A stretch of DNA of 23,807 bases, from assembly GCA_964403185.1 (NCBI GenBank), contig CAYOFK010000022.1:1-23807 (forward strand), in the 5' to 3' direction. Position numbers and translations under genes: made by a program. Below are positions 23,773 to 23,807 of the stretch, one piece after another. The notes under the pieces were generated by a model that saw nothing but the letters and a program-made list of their open reading frames with translations, was not told the origin of the DNA and searched no databases. This DNA comes from CAYOFK01 sp964403185 (GTDB lineage Bacteria > Bacteroidota > Bacteroidia > Bacteroidales > VadinHA17). Within the stretch, counting starts at the first letter, position 1. Every line of letters begins with the position of its first letter.

Positions 23773-23807
23773 CGGGCACCTACTTCACAAAGTTGTAAAC
23801 CCATACT

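Overview
The window is an ordinary-looking chromosomal segment of a Bacteroidota bacterium, most likely of the order Bacteroidales or a close relative. The reasons are the gene order purH-mreB-mreC-mreD-mrdA-rodA, repeated matches to the Bacteroidota -7 promoter element TAnnTTTG just upstream of genes, weak or absent Shine-Dalgarno sequences, the roughly 450-residue glucose-6-phosphate isomerase, and the relic of a large MacB/FtsX-type permease. No rRNA, tRNA, CRISPR array, intact transposase or phage gene was seen.

Layout. Positions 1-2868 (minus): a likely operon of a secreted endonuclease/exonuclease/phosphatase-family protein, a PatB/MalY-type C-S lyase and carA, whose 3' end lies beyond the left edge. 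2979-5145 (plus): rsmA and mgtE. 5194-6474 (minus): a stand-alone MacB/FtsX-like permease. 6649-13884 (plus): purH followed by the rod-shape cluster mreBCD, mrdA (PBP2) and rodA. 13885-14133: non-coding DNA with two strong GC-rich palindromes. 14134-14760 (minus): an AcpH-like acyl-carrier-protein phosphodiesterase. 14943-16280 (plus): a P-loop protein of the cyclic 2,3-diphosphoglycerate synthetase family. 16290-19605 (minus): the gpsA-pgi-EamA transporter operon. 19759-20118 (minus): a permease pseudogene with a large internal deletion. 20218-21114 (plus): two small membrane-anchored CxxCH haem proteins. 21207-22142 (plus): ribF. 22256-23680 (plus): ahcY.

Most genes are housekeeping. They cover pyrimidine and purine synthesis (carA, purH), ribosome maturation (rsmA), Mg2+ uptake (mgtE), the cell-wall elongation machine (mreBCD, mrdA, rodA), phospholipid precursor supply and hexose-phosphate interconversion (gpsA, pgi), flavin cofactors (ribF) and the methyl cycle (ahcY). 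The clearest working group is the elongasome: MreB filaments, the MreC/MreD membrane proteins, the RodA glycosyltransferase and the PBP2 transpeptidase are all encoded in one tight run.

I did not find a convincing new multigene system. The items most worth a second look are the bacterial member of the cyclic-2,3-diphosphoglycerate synthetase family, the paired haem proteins, the internally deleted permease relic, the palindromes between rodA and acpH, and the non-ATG start of rodA inside mrdA.
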